Positions 49,005-58,067 of a stretch of 64,000 bases of DNA are shown here, piece by piece; positions within the stretch are counted from its first letter, which is position 1; the number at the start of each line of letters is the position of its first letter. The translations under genes were made by a program, and so were the position numbers. The stretch covers positions 124,001-188,000 of the forward strand of contig NZ_JAFIQY010000009.1 in NCBI RefSeq assembly GCF_022271435.1, given 5' to 3'. The notes below the pieces were generated by a model. That model had not been told where the DNA came from, did no database searches, and worked only from the letters and a program-made list of their open reading frames with translations. This DNA is from Streptomyces monomycini. Lineage in GTDB: Bacteria > Actinomycetota > Actinomycetes > Streptomycetales > Streptomycetaceae.

Positions 49005-49654
49005 CGGGGGCCGCCCGCGACGAGGCCCGCGCGGTCCGCGAGGATCGCCGCCTGGACCCGGTTGAGTCCGCCCAGCTTGCCGAGCAGCGCCCGCACATGG
49101 TCCTTGACGGTGCTCGGCGCCAGGCCCATCCGCTCCGCGATCTGCGCGTTGCCCAGGCCCTCGCCGAGCAGCGCCAGCACCTCGGACTCCCGCGGCGTCA
49201 GCGCCCCTACGGCGCGGACCGCCGCGGCCTGGTCCTCGGCGGTGAGGAAGCCGCCGATCACGGCCCGGGTGACGCCCGGGTCGAGCACGCTGCCGCCCTC
49301 GGCCAGGGTCCGCACGGCCCGCACGAGTTGTCCGGGGTCGGAGTCCTTGAGCAGGAAACCGGCCGCGCCTTCGCGCAGCGCCGCGGTCAGGTACTCCTGT
49401 GCGTCGAAGGTCGTCAGCATGGCCACGGCGGGCGGTTCGGGGGCGGCGCGCAGACCGCGCAGGACGGTCAGCCCGTCCACGTCCGGCATCCGGATGTCGA
49501 GCAGTACGACGTCCGCCGCGCTCTCCAGCACGGTGTCCACGGCCTCGCCGCCGCCGCAGTCCGCGACCGTCTCGATGTCCGGGGCGGTGCCCAGGATCAT
49601 CCGCAGCCCGGATCTGACCAGCCGCTCGTCGTCCACCACCGCGACACGGATCAC
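49001..49654 (-). CDS. NarL/FixJ-family response regulator
   Basis: 217 residues from GTG 49654 (VIRVAVVDDERLVRSG), with AGAGGGG upstream. The receiver domain has the acidic pocket DDE, phospho-acceptor Asp in VVLLDIRMPDVDG, and KD in FLLKDSDPGQL. The C-terminal LuxR-type HTH reads LTPRESEVLALLGEGLGNAQIAERMGLAPSTVKDHVRALLGKLG. It forms an operon with the kinase gene. Targets are unknown. Confidence 0.95.
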   Translation of the reverse strand: MIRVAVVDDERLVRSGLRMILGTAPDIETVADCGGGEAVDTVLESAADVVLLDIRMPDVDGLTVLRGLRAAPEPPAVAMLTTFDAQEYLTAALREGAAGFLLKDSDPGQLVRAVRTLAEGGSVLDPGVTRAVIGGFLTAEDQAAAVRAVGALTPRESEVLALLGEGLGNAQIAERMGLAPSTVKDHVRALLGKLGGLNRVQAAILADRAGLVAGGPR

Positions 49655-50090
49655 CGGCCGCCCCTCTCTGCATCGCGTCCATGGGCCTGCCCGCCGCACA
49701 CCGTGGCCCACCCCCGCCGGACGGCGGGGGTCGGTGCACGACCTGCGGAGGATGCCGTGAGGTGGCGCCCGCGGGCAGAGTGCCTTTCATGCTGCACCAC
49801 CGGGGAGGCCACGAGCCGCCGAGGCGGCGCAGCTCACAGTGACGGCCGCCGCGACCCCCACACGTGGCGGCCGTCGCCGTCGAGCCCGTAGGCCCGGTCC
49901 GCGCCGGTGACCGGCCCGGCTCCGCTCACCTCCGGACAACTTCCGCCCCGCCCGTTGCCTCCCGTCACTGCCGCCTCTAGGTTGGCCGCGATCCGCCGTA
50001 CGCCTGCCTGTTGGGCGCCGCGCGGGCCACCACCCCCTCGGAGCACGGCCCCCCCGGGGCACGGCTCGGCATCGCTTCGGAGGCTTCTTC
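49655..50090. other. Divergent spacer between response regulator and M64 peptidase genes
   Basis: 436 bp containing a perfect GACGGCCGCC/GGCGGCCGTC inverted repeat (49841-49850 with 49866-49875, 15-base loop). A GGAGG ribosome site lies near 50080. Nothing else recognisable. Confidence 0.4.
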
Positions 50091-51224
50091 GTGCACAGAC
50101 CCCGGCGTACCCCCACTCCGCCCGGCACCTCCATACGGACCCGCATACGGAACCGGGCGGCCACCCGACGCCGTGCGGGTGTCCGCGCGGCCGCCGCCGC
50201 GGCCGGACTCGCGCTCGTCGGCGGCATGGCGGCCACCGCCCCCGCCGCGTCGGCTTCCCCCGCCGCCGCTCCGGCGCCCCCGCCCGCGGCCGCCCGTACC
50301 CAGCAGGTCGAGTACTTCACCCCGCAGGGACACCCCCGGCACACCAGCGTCCCGGTCGCCACGCCCAAGAGCCTGCTGAGCGCCCACCGCGCGCGCTCCG
50401 CCACCGAGCTGGCCGCCGACGGCACCGTGACCTCGGTCGTCCGCAACGGCCCCACCGACAAGAAGGTCGACGTCGTCATCATCGGTGACGGCTACACGCT
50501 CGCCCAGCAGAAGGACTTCCACGCCGACGCGAAGGCCAAGTGGGCGCAGGTCTCCGCCGTCGAGCCGTACGCCTCGAACCGTTCGCTGTTCAACGTCTGG
50601 ACCGTGGACGCCGTCTCCAACCAGTCCGGCGTCTCCGGCGACCCGGCCAAGGGCGTGGTCAAGGACACCGCGCTGGACGCCCGCTTCTGGTGCGACGACA
50701 TCGAGCGCCTGCTGTGCGTGGACACCGGCAAGGTCGAGTCGTACGCCTCCAAGGCCCCGGACGCCGACCTCGTGCTCGTCCTCGGCAACTCCGCCAAGTA
50801 CGGCGGCGCGGGCTACAACGGCATCACCTCCTCCGTCGGCTACGACGGCATCGCCACCGCCTCCTCCGACCACCGCGACTCCGCGCAGGTGGCGGTCCAC
50901 GAGACGGGCCACTCCCTCGGGAAGCTGGCCGACGAGTACGTGTACGACACCAACGGCACGTACAGCGGCCCGGAGCCGGCCGCGCCCAACGTCACCAGGA
51001 TGAGCGTCGCGGAGATGAAGGCCAAGAAGGCCAAGTGGTACCGCTACCTCGGCCAGAATTCGCCGGACGGCGGCAAGGTCGGCGCCTTCGAGGGCGGCGG
51101 CTACTACCCGCGCGGCCTCAACCGGCCCACCGAGAACTCGATCATGCGGACCCTGGGCCGGGAGTTCAACCTGCCCGGCCGTCAGGCGATGATCGACGGC
51201 TTCCACCGCCATACGGGCCGCTGA
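50091..51224 (+). CDS. Secreted M64-family zinc metallopeptidase
   Basis: 377 residues from GTG 50091, with GGAGG 7 bases upstream. A long signal peptide has an Arg-rich n-region (RRAGVRAAAAAAGLALVGGMA), cleaved around ASASP. After an Ala/Pro linker comes the M64 (IgA-peptidase-like) domain: KKVDVVIIGDGYT, FNVWTVDAVSNQSGV, and the zinc site VHETGHSLGKLADEY (HExxH plus a later acidic ligand). It should be an extracellular endopeptidase. The substrate is unknown. Its last 59 bp overlap the convergent membrane-protein gene. Confidence 0.92.
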   Translation: MHRPRRTPTPPGTSIRTRIRNRAATRRRAGVRAAAAAAGLALVGGMAATAPAASASPAAAPAPPPAAARTQQVEYFTPQGHPRHTSVPVATPKSLLSAHRARSATELAADGTVTSVVRNGPTDKKVDVVIIGDGYTLAQQKDFHADAKAKWAQVSAVEPYASNRSLFNVWTVDAVSNQSGVSGDPAKGVVKDTALDARFWCDDIERLLCVDTGKVESYASKAPDADLVLVLGNSAKYGGAGYNGITSSVGYDGIATASSDHRDSAQVAVHETGHSLGKLADEYVYDTNGTYSGPEPAAPNVTRMSVAEMKAKKAKWYRYLGQNSPDGGKVGAFEGGGYYPRGLNRPTENSIMRTLGREFNLPGRQAMIDGFHRHTGR

Positions 51225-52275
51225 CCCGGGTCTCGTACGCACCGTAGGCACTGAACGAGCGGCCGGTCGCCAGGACCACCACCGAGGTCGTGGCGGCCAG
51301 TTCGTACGCCGTGATCACCAGTGACGCCGCGCTCTCGCCGGTGACGAGCGGGCCGCCGAAGAACCCGGTGACGGTCAGCAGGACCACCGTCCGCACGGTC
51401 AGGTACAGCTCGACCGCGGCGAACACCAGGAGCGCGCCGCGCACGTCACGGTTGCTGCGGACGGCGAGCACGCCGAGCACCAGCAGGACGGTGACCGACG
51501 AGAGCGTGGTGAACTCGCCGGACTGCGAGAGCTGGACGACGTCGCCGGTCGCGGAGCCGTCCACCGCCCGGCGCAGATAGGTGGCCAGGCCGATGTGCTC
51601 CTCGGCCGTGCCCCACGCCGCCCAGACGAGCCGGGTCGCGCCCATGACGAGGAAGAGCACTCCGCAGATACGGGAGAGCCGGCGCCGCCACCAGGAGTCG
51701 GCGTCGGCGCACGACCGTTTTGCCGCCGCTGCCCGGGCGCCGTCCTCCCCGCCGTGCGCGGCGGCCCCGGCCGCCCCCGGCCGTTCGGTGGCCCGGAGCA
51801 GCGCCACGATCACGATCAGGGCGGTCGGCAGCCCCAGGGCCCGGGTCGCCAGCACCCAGCCGCCGAGCGGCTCCAGGGCGTACACGTGCCGGTACCCGGC
51901 GTGGCACAGGCCGACGATCTCGCGCGCGGACTGGGCGAGGATCACCCAGCCCAGCAGCAGAGCGCCCGTACGCGCCACCCGCCGCAGGGCCAGCGCCCCG
52001 GCCGCGACCGCCAGCAGCGCGACGACCAGGGCCCATTCGCCCGGCCCTAGCGTCCACATGAAGAAGGAGGCGCGCGGGTTGAAGAGCCCCTCGAAGAAGT
52101 CCCAGACACTCCCGTCGCCCTGGACGATGCCGTACACCGTCCACGCGGTCAGCGCGCCGCCGTAGACCGCGAGGGCGGCCCCCGCCGTGCGGTACGCGCG
52201 CTCGTGCCCGGCCGCCGCCCGTCCGGGGTCGGCACCGGGCCGGACGTCCGCCGCACCGCCGTCCTGCATCACCAT
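51166..52275 (-). CDS. Integral membrane protein, unknown function
   Basis: 369 residues from ATG 52275 (ATG 52269 is also possible). Eight or nine hydrophobic segments occur, with a charged loop around residues 185-215 (GGEDGARAAAAKRSCADADSWWRRRLSR). I recognise no family motif. The C-terminal 20 codons lie antisense to the end of the M64 peptidase gene, a 59-bp tail-to-tail overlap. The product could be a sensor or channel-like protein; no function is inferred. Confidence 0.7.
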   Translation of the reverse strand: MVMQDGGAADVRPGADPGRAAAGHERAYRTAGAALAVYGGALTAWTVYGIVQGDGSVWDFFEGLFNPRASFFMWTLGPGEWALVVALLAVAAGALALRRVARTGALLLGWVILAQSAREIVGLCHAGYRHVYALEPLGGWVLATRALGLPTALIVIVALLRATERPGAAGAAAHGGEDGARAAAAKRSCADADSWWRRRLSRICGVLFLVMGATRLVWAAWGTAEEHIGLATYLRRAVDGSATGDVVQLSQSGEFTTLSSVTVLLVLGVLAVRSNRDVRGALLVFAAVELYLTVRTVVLLTVTGFFGGPLVTGESAASLVITAYELAATTSVVVLATGRSFSAYGAYETRVSGPYGGGSRRSSPDGRAG

Positions 52276-52605
52276 GTCCGACCCCCGATCCGCCGCGCCG
52301 TGCTCAGAGCCCGGATGCTGCCGACTGCCTCGTTGCCGCTGGCCTGTTGCCACTGCTGTGTGCTGCTGCCGCCTCACTGTGTCAAGGACGGCGGCAGAGG
52401 CGGCGGAGGTTCCCCCGCGTGTGTCGTGCGGCACTGCCGTACACGGGGTCACCGCGCCCCACCGCACACCGTCCGGCCAGGCTTCCCACTCCCTGCCCGC
52501 GGGCGCGCGCCCCAATCGTGCGCAACCGACCCGTGCGCCTCTCGTCCACCCCGTGTCCCCCCGCCATCCACCGCCTGCGCCCGGCCGTTGGGGCAAGATG
52601 ACCCC
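52276..52605. other. Divergent spacer between membrane protein and kinase genes
   Basis: 330 bp without a recognisable gene. The only ribosome-site-like sequence is GGGG near 52589, before the kinase ATG 52606. Confidence 0.4.
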
Positions 52606-54273
52606 ATGGGGAGCTTGCGGGGCGAGGGCCGGCTCATCGCCGGCCGCTACCGCCTGGGCGAACGGCTCGGCCGTGGCGGCATGGGAACGGTCTGGCGCGC
52701 CACCGACGAGATGCTGCGCCGCCAGGTCGCGGTCAAGGAACTGCACCTGGACGACGGCCCGGCCGGCGCGGACCCCGAAGCGGAACGGGCGCGCGCGATG
52801 CGCGAGGCCCGCTCCGTCGCGCGGATCAAGCACCCGAACGTGATCGTCCTGCACGACGTCGTCGAACAGGACGCGCGCCCCTGGATCGTCATGGAGCTGG
52901 TCGACGGCGCCTCCCTCGACGACCGGCTGTCCGGCGGCGGCCCGCTGGCACCCCGCGAGGTGGCGCGCATCGGCCTGGCCCTGCTCGGCGCGCTGCGCGT
53001 GGCGCACGCGCGCGGTGTCCTGCACCGCGACATCAAACCCGCCAACGTCCTGCTGGAGGAGGGCACCGGGCGCGTCGTCCTGACCGACTTCGGCGTCGCC
53101 CAGCTCCCCGGCAGCCCGACGCTGACCGAGGCCGGCGGCTTCGTCGGCTCACCCGAGTACACCGCGCCCGAGCGGATGGCCGGCCGGCACGCCGGGCCGG
53201 CGGCGGACCTGTGGTCGGTCGGAGTGCTGCTGTGCGCGGCGCTCAGCGGGCGGTCGCCGTTCCACCGCGACTCGCTGGGCGGCGTGCTGAGCGCGGTCGT
53301 GCACGACGAGATCGAGCTGCCGGAACCGGCCCGCCCCCTCCTGGCCGTGGTCCGCGGCCTGCTGGAACGCGACCCGGAGCGGCGGCTGGACATCCCGGGC
53401 ACCGAACGGCTGTTGCGCGGCTACCTCCAGTCGGGCCGCGCGCCCGAGACCCCGCCGTCCCCGCCCGCCGCACCCGAGCGCCCGGCACCCGCGCCGGAGC
53501 CCGGCCGCGCGCACGGTGTCCCGATACCGGACGCCCTGGCGAACCGCGCGCTGGCCGCCGCGGCCCGCCCGCACACCGGACGCGCGCGCACCGTGTTTCT
53601 GGTGGGGCTGGCGGTGTGTGTGCTGGCGGGGGCGGGGGTGGGGCTCGCGGCGCTGTTTCTCAGGGACGGGGGTGAGGGCGGGGACGGCAAGGGCGGCGGG
53701 CAACGGGCGACGCAGTCGCCGCCGGCGCCATCAGCATCGCTGTCGCCATCAGCGTCGCTGTCGCCGTCGCAGGAACGTTCGGGCACCCCTGGTACGGCCA
53801 CCACCGCCACCGCCCCACCGGGTTACGTCATGGTGCGCGACCCGCTCGGCTTCGCCCTCGCCGTCCCCGAAGGCTTTACCCGCTCGTACGAGAAACCCCG
53901 CGTCTTCTACTCCTCCGAGGGCAGGCGCTACCGGCTCGGCGTCCGCCTCCGGCAGGCGTCCCCCGCCGGGCCGCTCGACACTCTGCGCCGGGCCCACGCG
54001 GAAGGCCCGGACCAGTACCCCGGGTACCGCGACGGCACGGTCACGCGCGCCACGCACCGCGGCCTGCCCGCGGCCCGGTGGGAGTTCACCTGGGACGGCG
54101 GGCCGGAGGACGGCGGCCCCCGGCACACCTTCGGCCTCCTCTGGGAGGAGAGCGGCAGGACGTACGACGTCCTGGTCTCGGCGCCACTCGCCGAACGCGA
54201 CCGGGCGAAACGGCACTTCACGGTCGCGCTGCGGACGTTCCACCCGGTAGGCGTCGGCTCCCCGGCGCGGTGA
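52606..54273 (+). CDS. Membrane-anchored Ser/Thr protein kinase
   Basis: 555 residues. The N-terminal kinase domain (about 1-275) is complete: GRGGMG loop, VAVK Lys44, HRDIKPAN (catalytic Asp142), DFG 161-163 and SPEYTAPE. A Pro-rich juxtamembrane linker leads to one transmembrane helix (about 329-352) and a Ser/Pro stalk with SASLSPS repeats. A 130-residue extracellular domain (YVMVRDPLGFALAVPEGFTRSYEKPRV) is not of the PASTA type. It is expected to phosphorylate Thr on cytoplasmic targets; the repeated Glu-Ala/Ser-Thr motifs of the protein at 23844-26033 would be attractive candidates. The signal is unknown. Confidence 0.93.
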   Translation: MGSLRGEGRLIAGRYRLGERLGRGGMGTVWRATDEMLRRQVAVKELHLDDGPAGADPEAERARAMREARSVARIKHPNVIVLHDVVEQDARPWIVMELVDGASLDDRLSGGGPLAPREVARIGLALLGALRVAHARGVLHRDIKPANVLLEEGTGRVVLTDFGVAQLPGSPTLTEAGGFVGSPEYTAPERMAGRHAGPAADLWSVGVLLCAALSGRSPFHRDSLGGVLSAVVHDEIELPEPARPLLAVVRGLLERDPERRLDIPGTERLLRGYLQSGRAPETPPSPPAAPERPAPAPEPGRAHGVPIPDALANRALAAAARPHTGRARTVFLVGLAVCVLAGAGVGLAALFLRDGGEGGDGKGGGQRATQSPPAPSASLSPSASLSPSQERSGTPGTATTATAPPGYVMVRDPLGFALAVPEGFTRSYEKPRVFYSSEGRRYRLGVRLRQASPAGPLDTLRRAHAEGPDQYPGYRDGTVTRATHRGLPAARWEFTWDGGPEDGGPRHTFGLLWEESGRTYDVLVSAPLAERDRAKRHFTVALRTFHPVGVGSPAR

Positions 54274-54468
54274 CGGGGGCCCGTCCCTGCCGTACTCCGC
54301 CGCACCGCCCACATACCGCTCGGGGACCGCCCGCGTACTGTCCCGCACCCGCAACCCCCCAGCACAGCGCCCTTGTGGCCAGCAAACACTGGCGCGATGG
54401 TGCCCACCGCGGGAAAACTCGTTACCGGTGGGTACCCAAAGCGTCCGGCGCGTCATACGCTCGCCCGC

Positions 54469-56133
54469 ATGACGGACTCGCAGGACACCGGAACCCGCTC
54501 CTCCGCACCCGTCGGCGCCGCGCCCGCCGCCGACCGGGACGCCCCCGCGGGCGGCAACCCCGTCGCCCGCGCCGCCGCCGGCACCCGTACCGCCGCCGAC
54601 GTGGTCACCCCGCACCTGGTCACCCGCCTCACCCGCGGCGTGACCGGCAGCGGCCGGACCGCCAACCACACGCCGTTCACCGGAGAGAAGCTGGCGGATC
54701 TGCCCGAGTCCACGCCCGAGGACGTCGCCACCGCCTTCGAGCGGGCCCGCACCGCCCAGCGCGCCTGGGCCGAGGTGCCCGTACGGCAGCGCGCCGCCGT
54801 CCTGCTGCGCTTCCACGACCTGGTGCTCCGCCGCCAGGCCGAGGCGCTGGACCTGATCCAGCTGGAGACCGGCAAGGCCCGGCTGCACGCCCACGAGGAG
54901 ATCCAGGCCGTCGCCGTCGCGGCCCGCCACTACGGCCGCAAGGCACCCGCGTATTTGCGTCCCCGGAGCCACACCGGTGTCGTGCCGACCCTCACCAAGG
55001 TCACCGAACTGCGGCAGCCGCGCGGGGTCGTGGGGCAGATCGCACCCTGGAACTACCCCTTCGAGCTGTCCGTCGGCGACGCGCTGCCCGCCTTCGCCGC
55101 CGGCAACGCCGTCGTCATGAAGCCCGACACGGAGACCGCCCTGACCGCCCTCTGGGCCCGCGAACAGCTCATCGAGGCCGGGCTGCCCCCGGAGGTCTGG
55201 CAGGTCGTCCTCGGTGACGGCCCGGTCGTCGGCCCCGAGGTCGTCAAGCACGCCGACTACGTCTCCTTCACCGGATCCACCCGCACCGGCCGCGAGGTGG
55301 CCCAGGGCGCCGCCGCCCGCCTGGTCGGCGTCTCCCTCGAACTCGGCGGCAAGAACGCCATGCTGGTGCTGGAGGACGCCGACGTGGACAAGGCCGCGGC
55401 GGGCGCCGTACGCGGCTGCTTCTCCTCCGCGGGCCAGCTGTGCATCTCCATAGAGCGGCTGTACGTCCACGCGTCCATAGCCGACGCCTTCGTCGAGCGC
55501 TTCGCCGCCCGCACGAAGGCGATGCGCCTGGGCAGTGCCCTCGCCTACGGCGCCGACATGGGCTCGCTGGTCGGCGAACGCCAGCTGGAGACCGTCACCC
55601 GGCACGTGGACGAGGCCGTCGCCAAAGGCGCCACCCTGGTCGCCGGCGGCCGCGCCCGCCCGGACATCGGCCCGCTGTTCTACGAGCCCACCATCCTGGA
55701 CGGCGTCGAGTCCCCGATGGCCGTCTGCGAGGAGGAGACCTTCGGGCCGGTCGTCTCGGTCTACCGGTTCACCGACGAGGACGAGGCCGTGGCGCGCGCC
55801 AACGCCACGCCGTACGGCCTGAACTCCAGCGTCTGGACCAAGGACGGCCGCCGCGGCCGCGCCGTCGCCGCCCGCCTGCGTACCGGCACCGTCAACGTCA
55901 ACGAGGCGTACGCCGCGGCCTACGGCAGTGTCCAGTCCCCGATGGGCGGCATGGGCGACTCCGGCCTCGGCCGCCGCCACGGCTCCGAGGGCATCCTGAA
56001 GTACACCGAGGCGCAGACCGTCGCCCACCAGCGCCTCATGCCGCTCGCCCCGTCGTTCGGCATGGACGACGAGAAGTACGCGGCGTTCATGACCCGCAGC
56101 CTGCGCGCGATGAAGGCGTTGCGCCTCCGCTGA
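54469..56133 (+). CDS. gabD: Succinate-semialdehyde dehydrogenase (NAD(P)+)
   Basis: 554 residues, an aldehyde dehydrogenase. It has IAPWNYPFELSVGDALPAFAAGNAVVMKPD, the catalytic Glu in SLELGGKNAML and the catalytic Cys in SSAGQLCIS. It matches the actinobacterial succinic-semialdehyde dehydrogenase group (GABA shunt or a modified TCA route). The N-terminal 45 residues are an Ala/Gly/Asp-rich extension. TACGCT lies 7 bases before ATG 54469 and no Shine-Dalgarno sequence is visible, so the message is probably leaderless. A TACC-GGTG-GGTA dyad near 54423 might be an operator. The oxidoreductase gene follows 53 bp downstream. Confidence 0.88.
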   Translation: MTDSQDTGTRSSAPVGAAPAADRDAPAGGNPVARAAAGTRTAADVVTPHLVTRLTRGVTGSGRTANHTPFTGEKLADLPESTPEDVATAFERARTAQRAWAEVPVRQRAAVLLRFHDLVLRRQAEALDLIQLETGKARLHAHEEIQAVAVAARHYGRKAPAYLRPRSHTGVVPTLTKVTELRQPRGVVGQIAPWNYPFELSVGDALPAFAAGNAVVMKPDTETALTALWAREQLIEAGLPPEVWQVVLGDGPVVGPEVVKHADYVSFTGSTRTGREVAQGAAARLVGVSLELGGKNAMLVLEDADVDKAAAGAVRGCFSSAGQLCISIERLYVHASIADAFVERFAARTKAMRLGSALAYGADMGSLVGERQLETVTRHVDEAVAKGATLVAGGRARPDIGPLFYEPTILDGVESPMAVCEEETFGPVVSVYRFTDEDEAVARANATPYGLNSSVWTKDGRRGRAVAARLRTGTVNVNEAYAAAYGSVQSPMGGMGDSGLGRRHGSEGILKYTEAQTVAHQRLMPLAPSFGMDDEKYAAFMTRSLRAMKALRLR

Positions 56134-56186
56134 GCCGCCGCCGTGACACGGGCCCGCGGGCCCGCCCGAGAAGCAAGGGAGTGCCA

Positions 56187-58037
56187 GTGCCCCAGGACCA
56201 CCCTGCCCAGAAACAGCGCGTCACCTCCGACGACGGCCACGACGACGGCTACGACTACGACGTCCTCGTCATCGGTTCGGGCTTCGGCGGCTCCGTCTCC
56301 GCGCTCCGCCTGACCGAGAAGGGCTACCGCGTCGGCGTCCTGGAGGCCGGGCGCCGCTTCACCCGCGCCACGCTGCCCAGGAACTCGTGGGACCTGAAGA
56401 ACTACCTGTGGGCGCCCGCCCTCGGCTGCTACGGCATCCAGCGCGTGCACCTGCTCGGCAACGTCATGGTCCTCGCGGGCGCCGGCGTCGGCGGCGGCTC
56501 GCTGAACTACGCCAACACCCTCTACGTACCGCCGAAACAGTTCTTCGAGGACCAGCAGTGGGGGCACCTCACCGACTGGCAGGACGAGCTGAAGCCGTAC
56601 TACGACCAGGCGCGGCGGATGCTCGGCGTCCGCCTCAACCCGACCATGACCCCCTCGGACGTCCACCTCAAGGCCACCGCCGAGAAGATGGGCGTCGGCG
56701 ACTCCTTCCACCTGGCGCCGGTCGGCGTCTTCTTCGGCGACGGCCGGGACGCCGACGGTACGGCGCGGACCGCCCCCGGTACCGAGGTCCCCGACCCGTA
56801 CTTCGGCGGCGCGGGCCCCGCCCGTACGGCCTGCACCGAATGCGGCGAGTGCATGACCGGCTGCCGGCACGGCGCCAAGAACACCCTCAACGAGAACTAC
56901 CTCCACCTCGCCGAGCGGGCCGGTGCCGTCATCCACCCGATGACCTCGGTGGTCACCGTCACCGAGGACTCCCGTGGCGGCTTCGCCGTCGGCACGCTGC
57001 CCACCGACGACAAGCGCAAGGGCAAGGGCCGCACGTTCACCGCCCGCCGGGTGGTCGTCGCGGCGGGCACGTACGGCACCCAGACGCTCCTGCACCGGAT
57101 GAAGGACAGCGGCCTGCTGCCCCGGATCTCCGGCCGGCTCGGCGAGCTGACCCGCACCAACTCCGAGGCCCTGGTCGGCGCGCAGACCGACGACCGCCGC
57201 TACCGCAAGGCGCACGGCGCGCCGAAGGCCGACTTCACCCGCGGCGTCGCGATCACCTCCTCCATCCACCCGAACGACAGCACCCACATCGAGCCGGTCC
57301 GTTACGGTAAGGGCTCCAACGCGATGGGCAGCCTCTCCATCCTTCAAGTCCCGATCGCGACCCGCGCGCCTCGCGCCCTCGCCTGGGCCGCCAACTGCGT
57401 ACGCCACCCGCTCCTGCTGCTGCGCTCGCTGTCCAACCGCCGCTGGTCCGAGCGGACCATCATCGGCCTGGTCATGCAGTCCCTGGACAACTCCCTGACC
57501 ACGTACCGCAAACCGGGCGGCCTCGGCAAAGGCCTGCTCACCGCCCGCCAGGGCCACGGCGCGCCCAACCCCCAGCAGATCCCCGAGGCCACCGCGGCGG
57601 CCACCCTGCTCGCCCAGGAGATCAACGGCTTCGCGGGCAGCAACGTCGGCGAACTGATGGGCACCCCGCTGACCGCGCACTTCCTGGGCGGCTGCCCGAT
57701 CGGCGAGGACGCGGACCACGGCGTGATCGACCCGTACCACCGGCTGTACGGGCACCCCGGCATCTCGGTGGTCGACGGCTCGGCGGTCTCCGCGAACCTC
57801 GGCGTCAACCCGTCGCTGACCATCACCGCACAGGCCGAACGCGCCATGTCGTTGTGGCCGAACAAGGGCGAGGCGGACCCCCGTCCCGCGCCGGGCCGCG
57901 CCTACCAGCGGCTGTCCGCGGTGGCGCCGCACCGCCCGGCCGTGCCGGAGAAGGCGTTCGCGGCGCTGCGGCTGCCGCTGCTGCCCGTACCGGCCGTCCC
58001 GCCGAAGCCGCAGTTCACGGCCCCGGCGGAGAGCTGA
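56187..58037 (+). CDS. GMC-type FAD-dependent oxidoreductase (cholesterol-oxidase-like)
   Basis: 616 residues from GTG 56187, with AAGGGA 6 bases upstream. The FAD motif VLVIGSGFGGSVSALRL is at the N-terminus, then GAGVGGGSLNYANTLYVPP. A Cys cluster CTECGECMTGC (CxxCxxCxxxC) resembles a 4Fe-4S ferredoxin site. The GMC C-terminal HFLGGCPIGEDADHGVIDPYHRLYGHPGISVVDGSAV ends the domain. It should oxidise an alcohol, perhaps a sterol-like substrate, though the iron-sulfur motif points to electron transfer away from oxygen. There is no signal peptide. It is probably co-transcribed with the aldehyde dehydrogenase gene. Confidence 0.88.
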   Translation: MPQDHPAQKQRVTSDDGHDDGYDYDVLVIGSGFGGSVSALRLTEKGYRVGVLEAGRRFTRATLPRNSWDLKNYLWAPALGCYGIQRVHLLGNVMVLAGAGVGGGSLNYANTLYVPPKQFFEDQQWGHLTDWQDELKPYYDQARRMLGVRLNPTMTPSDVHLKATAEKMGVGDSFHLAPVGVFFGDGRDADGTARTAPGTEVPDPYFGGAGPARTACTECGECMTGCRHGAKNTLNENYLHLAERAGAVIHPMTSVVTVTEDSRGGFAVGTLPTDDKRKGKGRTFTARRVVVAAGTYGTQTLLHRMKDSGLLPRISGRLGELTRTNSEALVGAQTDDRRYRKAHGAPKADFTRGVAITSSIHPNDSTHIEPVRYGKGSNAMGSLSILQVPIATRAPRALAWAANCVRHPLLLLRSLSNRRWSERTIIGLVMQSLDNSLTTYRKPGGLGKGLLTARQGHGAPNPQQIPEATAAATLLAQEINGFAGSNVGELMGTPLTAHFLGGCPIGEDADHGVIDPYHRLYGHPGISVVDGSAVSANLGVNPSLTITAQAERAMSLWPNKGEADPRPAPGRAYQRLSAVAPHRPAVPEKAFAALRLPLLPVPAVPPKPQFTAPAES

Positions 58038-58067
58038 CCCACGTTTCGTGCCGTCCCCTTCCCCGGC

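Noticed and set aside
54415..54440. TACC-GGTG-GGTA dyad upstream of gabD as a TetR operator
   Set aside because: Only 4-bp arms and no adjacent regulator gene; mentioned in the gene entry but not called.
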